From the NCBI GenBank assembly GCA_021777105.1, contig JAIQZQ010000037.1, forward strand, positions 1-64,000: a DNA stretch of 64,000 bases, in the 5' to 3' direction. The DNA is from Candidatus Anammoxibacter sp. GTDB taxonomy: Bacteria > Planctomycetota > Brocadiia > Brocadiales > Anammoxibacteraceae. Of this stretch, positions 62,121 to 64,000 are shown piece by piece. Positions within the stretch are counted from its first letter, which is position 1. The number at the start of each line of letters is the position of its first letter. The notes beneath the pieces were generated by a model, which ran no database searches, had not been told where the DNA came from, and saw nothing but the letters and a program-made list of their open reading frames with translations. A program made the translations under genes and the position numbers.

Positions 62121-63236
62121 TTAATCCAATTCTGTTTTTTCACATATTTCAGGAGCCTTGTATGGAAGGGCAAGTATGTTGAAATAATTTTGGCCAAGCG
62201 CTATGTTGCGGAAGGCCTCGTCATTAAGAAATTGTAGAATATAGCTGTTTTCACTCACTTCATTTTTGTAATCCTCATAGGTCTTTTTTTCAGAGGCTAA
62301 AAAGTCTGTTCCCGGCAATATCCTTTTTGAATAATTGTTAAAAAACTCTATATAGAATTCGCGTTTCATTTTATCTTTAAAGTAGTATTTGTAAAGCACG
62401 TTCCATGAGATATCGAGATATAGGTTGGGATGCTTATCAAGCAATGTTTTCAAAATATCAATATGCTCTTTAGGGTTAAAGTTGGCAAGTTCTTTTGAAA
62501 GCCCAAGATGGTGCCAGACAATAATGTTGCCCGGATAGGTTTTAAGGATTTGCTCCATAAGCGGTAAATATTTTGTCTTTTCTTTATCATTGCCTAAATC
62601 ACAATGAAAAGAGACCGGCATGTTTCTTTTCTCCAATATCCTCATAAAATCATACCATTGAGCAATTTCAATGGCCGAAGCAGCAAAATGCCCATTGGGA
62701 AAGATAGCCTGTTTAACAACGTTTATTTCTCCCATCCATTTAAACATGCCGGGGAATTCCCGGTCCAACAGCTGAATTTGCGGAACAATAGTTTCCGGTT
62801 CAACAAGGTTGGTAAATGACATGGATAGGGTAAGGTGGAGGTTCTTCGGCATTTTATCCGGCAGACGGTTGGCAATGTTTGACGCGTTTACAAAATCATT
62901 AGTAATACTGGGGGTAACCGTTGTGCCTGGGCAGTCCAAATAATAACCGCAAGGCGAATCCGCCGGGAGTTTCTGCCCAATGCCGTAAACATTCGCAAAA
63001 TAGATGCCCTCCTTTTGCAAAAAGCCAAGCATTTCGTCAAAAGGGATAGCCTTGCCTCCAAATGGCTGGAAATGGATGTGTGAATCAACTACAAAAGAGT
63101 TGTTGTCCTCTGTCGGCCGGTCATAGCACCCATCATAGTCGAGGGAAAACATCTCAAAATTTCGGGCCTGTGCCTGAACGCTTATTAAGAAAGATGTAAC
63201 AGCAATAAAAACAGTGATAATCATACTCTTTTTCAT
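62121..63236 (-). CDS. Exported amidohydrolase-2 family metal hydrolase
   Basis: 371 residues with signal peptide ('MIITVFIAVTSFLISVQAQA'). 'VVDSHIHFQPF' gives the HxH pair, 'VSFHCDLGND' and 'IVWHHLGLS' further His ligands, and 'LPGTDFLAS' the catalytic Asp. The family includes decarboxylases and lactonases acting on ring compounds. Same strand as, and 175 bp upstream of, the larger amidohydrolase; AAAAGGAGGC precedes the start. Confidence 0.85.
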   Translation of the reverse strand: MKKSMIITVFIAVTSFLISVQAQARNFEMFSLDYDGCYDRPTEDNNSFVVDSHIHFQPFGGKAIPFDEMLGFLQKEGIYFANVYGIGQKLPADSPCGYYLDCPGTTVTPSITNDFVNASNIANRLPDKMPKNLHLTLSMSFTNLVEPETIVPQIQLLDREFPGMFKWMGEINVVKQAIFPNGHFAASAIEIAQWYDFMRILEKRNMPVSFHCDLGNDKEKTKYLPLMEQILKTYPGNIIVWHHLGLSKELANFNPKEHIDILKTLLDKHPNLYLDISWNVLYKYYFKDKMKREFYIEFFNNYSKRILPGTDFLASEKKTYEDYKNEVSENSYILQFLNDEAFRNIALGQNYFNILALPYKAPEICEKTELD

Positions 63237-63615
63237 AATGCGCCTCCTTTTGATAAAAAATTATGTATCCATTTCAGTGAAAAGTATTTTTTCGCTTTAA
63301 CCCAGGGTTTGCGCTATCGCGTATCCTGGGCTGGTATATGCAGCCTTTTCAGGGCATTATTGAATAAATATTATTTTATAAACACTCCACCGCGACTCGT
63401 TTACCGACAATTCCAGAAACCCCAGCTTTGCGTTTGGGATTAAATTTGACTTCCTTTTACACGCGAAGCTGGGGCTTCTTAAATTACCGGTTGCCAAGCT
63501 GGGGCTTGGCAACCAGAGCTCATTTTATCCTTCCTCCCTTGATGGGAGAGGGCAGGAGAGGGTGATAAAAATCGCTCAAATTAGATAATTAATTATTCAC
63601 GTTACACCGTGCCTG
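63237..63615. repeat. Repeat-rich spacer (families F and B, AAGCTGGGG hairpins)
   Basis: 63300-63352 is a decayed inner part of family F (CCCAGGGTTTGCG…CCTGGGCTG…TTTTCAGGGC). AACCCCAGCTTTGCG (63419) faces CGCGAAGCTGGGGCTT (63461). GGTTGCCAAG-CTGGGG-CTTGGCAACC is a perfect 10-bp stem near 63488-63513. 63525-63587 is a family B right end. No gene. Confidence 0.55.
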
Positions 63616-64000
63616 TTAAATATCCGGATTGATTGGTGTGAAGGTATCGGTTACATCTTTCCTTAGAAAATCTATAGCCTTGTATAATTTTTCCTCATTT
63701 TGTGGAAACTTAACCTTATAATTTACTAATTGTTGATGCGCCGCTTTATAAATAGATTTGGCGTTATCGGTCAAAAGGAATTTCGTAATGCTTCCGCCGG
63801 CATTTGCATATGCTTTATCAAGTTGTTCACAAAAAGACGAATTGCTTTTGTCAGATATAACGCGCCTGGGGTAGGGCTCATATCCGTCGGGCAATGAGCT
63901 TGAATCAAGCTGCAACCTTTCCAATGCTTTTCCAAAACCCGGATCGGTCTGGCCGTAAACAGTGCGAGAAATTGAAACCAATGTCATCATGCCTGAGCAT
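63616..64000 (-). CDS. Hypothetical exported or periplasmic protein, 5' end beyond the window
   Basis: The frame stays open to the right edge; upstream of the first internal Met it reads 'CSG', so the true start probably lies outside. The visible 128 residues are helical and charged ('LDKAYANAGGSITKFLLTDNAKSIYKAAHQQLVNYKVKFPQNEEKLYKAIDFLRKDV') with no recognised domain. A lipoprotein or signal segment just outside is possible but cannot be seen. Confidence 0.5.
   Translation of the reverse strand, partial: CSGMMTLVSISRTVYGQTDPGFGKALERLQLDSSSLPDGYEPYPRRVISDKSNSSFCEQLDKAYANAGGSITKFLLTDNAKSIYKAAHQQLVNYKVKFPQNEEKLYKAIDFLRKDVTDTFTPINPDI

Overview
The window looks like a chromosomal segment of an AT-rich, Gram-negative, probably uncultured environmental bacterium. 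The evidence is many signal peptides, an RND metal efflux pair that needs an outer membrane, clear Shine-Dalgarno sites, and long intergenic regions packed with several families of non-autonomous mini-elements. The phylum cannot be fixed from sequence alone; Planctomycetota, Omnitrophota, Nitrospirota and Desulfobacterota are all possible. There is no rRNA, tRNA or CRISPR array.

Layout. 0-1 kb: a frameshifted sigma-factor-like gene. 1.3-2.8 kb: a coiled-coil membrane protein and a small metzincin-type protease without a signal peptide. 3.1-10.5 kb: three large secreted YVTN beta-propeller genes plus two decayed relatives. 11-21 kb: metal resistance, with a P1B ATPase, a CusA-type pump carrying a Cys-rich insert, and a CusB-type adaptor with five metal-binding modules, three of them exact-period tandem copies. 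21.7-29.3 kb: spondin-like protein, DUF4143 ATPase, STAS-PilZ protein, coiled-coil protein, UDP-glucose dehydrogenase and an AbiEii-like nucleotidyltransferase pair. 30.3-34.6 kb: a STAND (NB-ARC/TPR) NTPase, a small protein sharing its linker motif, and a PIN toxin-antitoxin pair. 35.4-48.5 kb: exported cytochrome c-like protein, a 'YLDLPRLHFSG' protein, an exported phosphatidylserine-decarboxylase-like enzyme, an ebo cluster (eboB-F, no eboA recognised), a lipoprotein-like protein and a PQQ-type propeller. 50-53 kb: a second PIN pair, then a MarR/Spy-like operon with a readable promoter and twin operators. 54-58.6 kb (minus strand): a second redox locus with a paralogous cytochrome, a PQQ propeller, an MntP-like exporter, a heme-less cytochrome-like protein and a lipocalin-like protein. 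59.4-64 kb: a RAYT transposase remnant, two exported amidohydrolases and a partial gene at the edge.

The most interesting signals are: (i) two loci sharing a cytochrome family, a heme-less cytochrome-like module and a propeller, one of them wrapped around the ebo cluster with a secreted pyruvoyl-type decarboxylase; (ii) a 155-bp mini-element found twice exactly at gene stop codons, with 8-bp duplications and an element end that rebuilds the stop; (iii) the STAND protein with almost identical TPR units and a nearby partner; and (iv) birth and death in the YVTN family.
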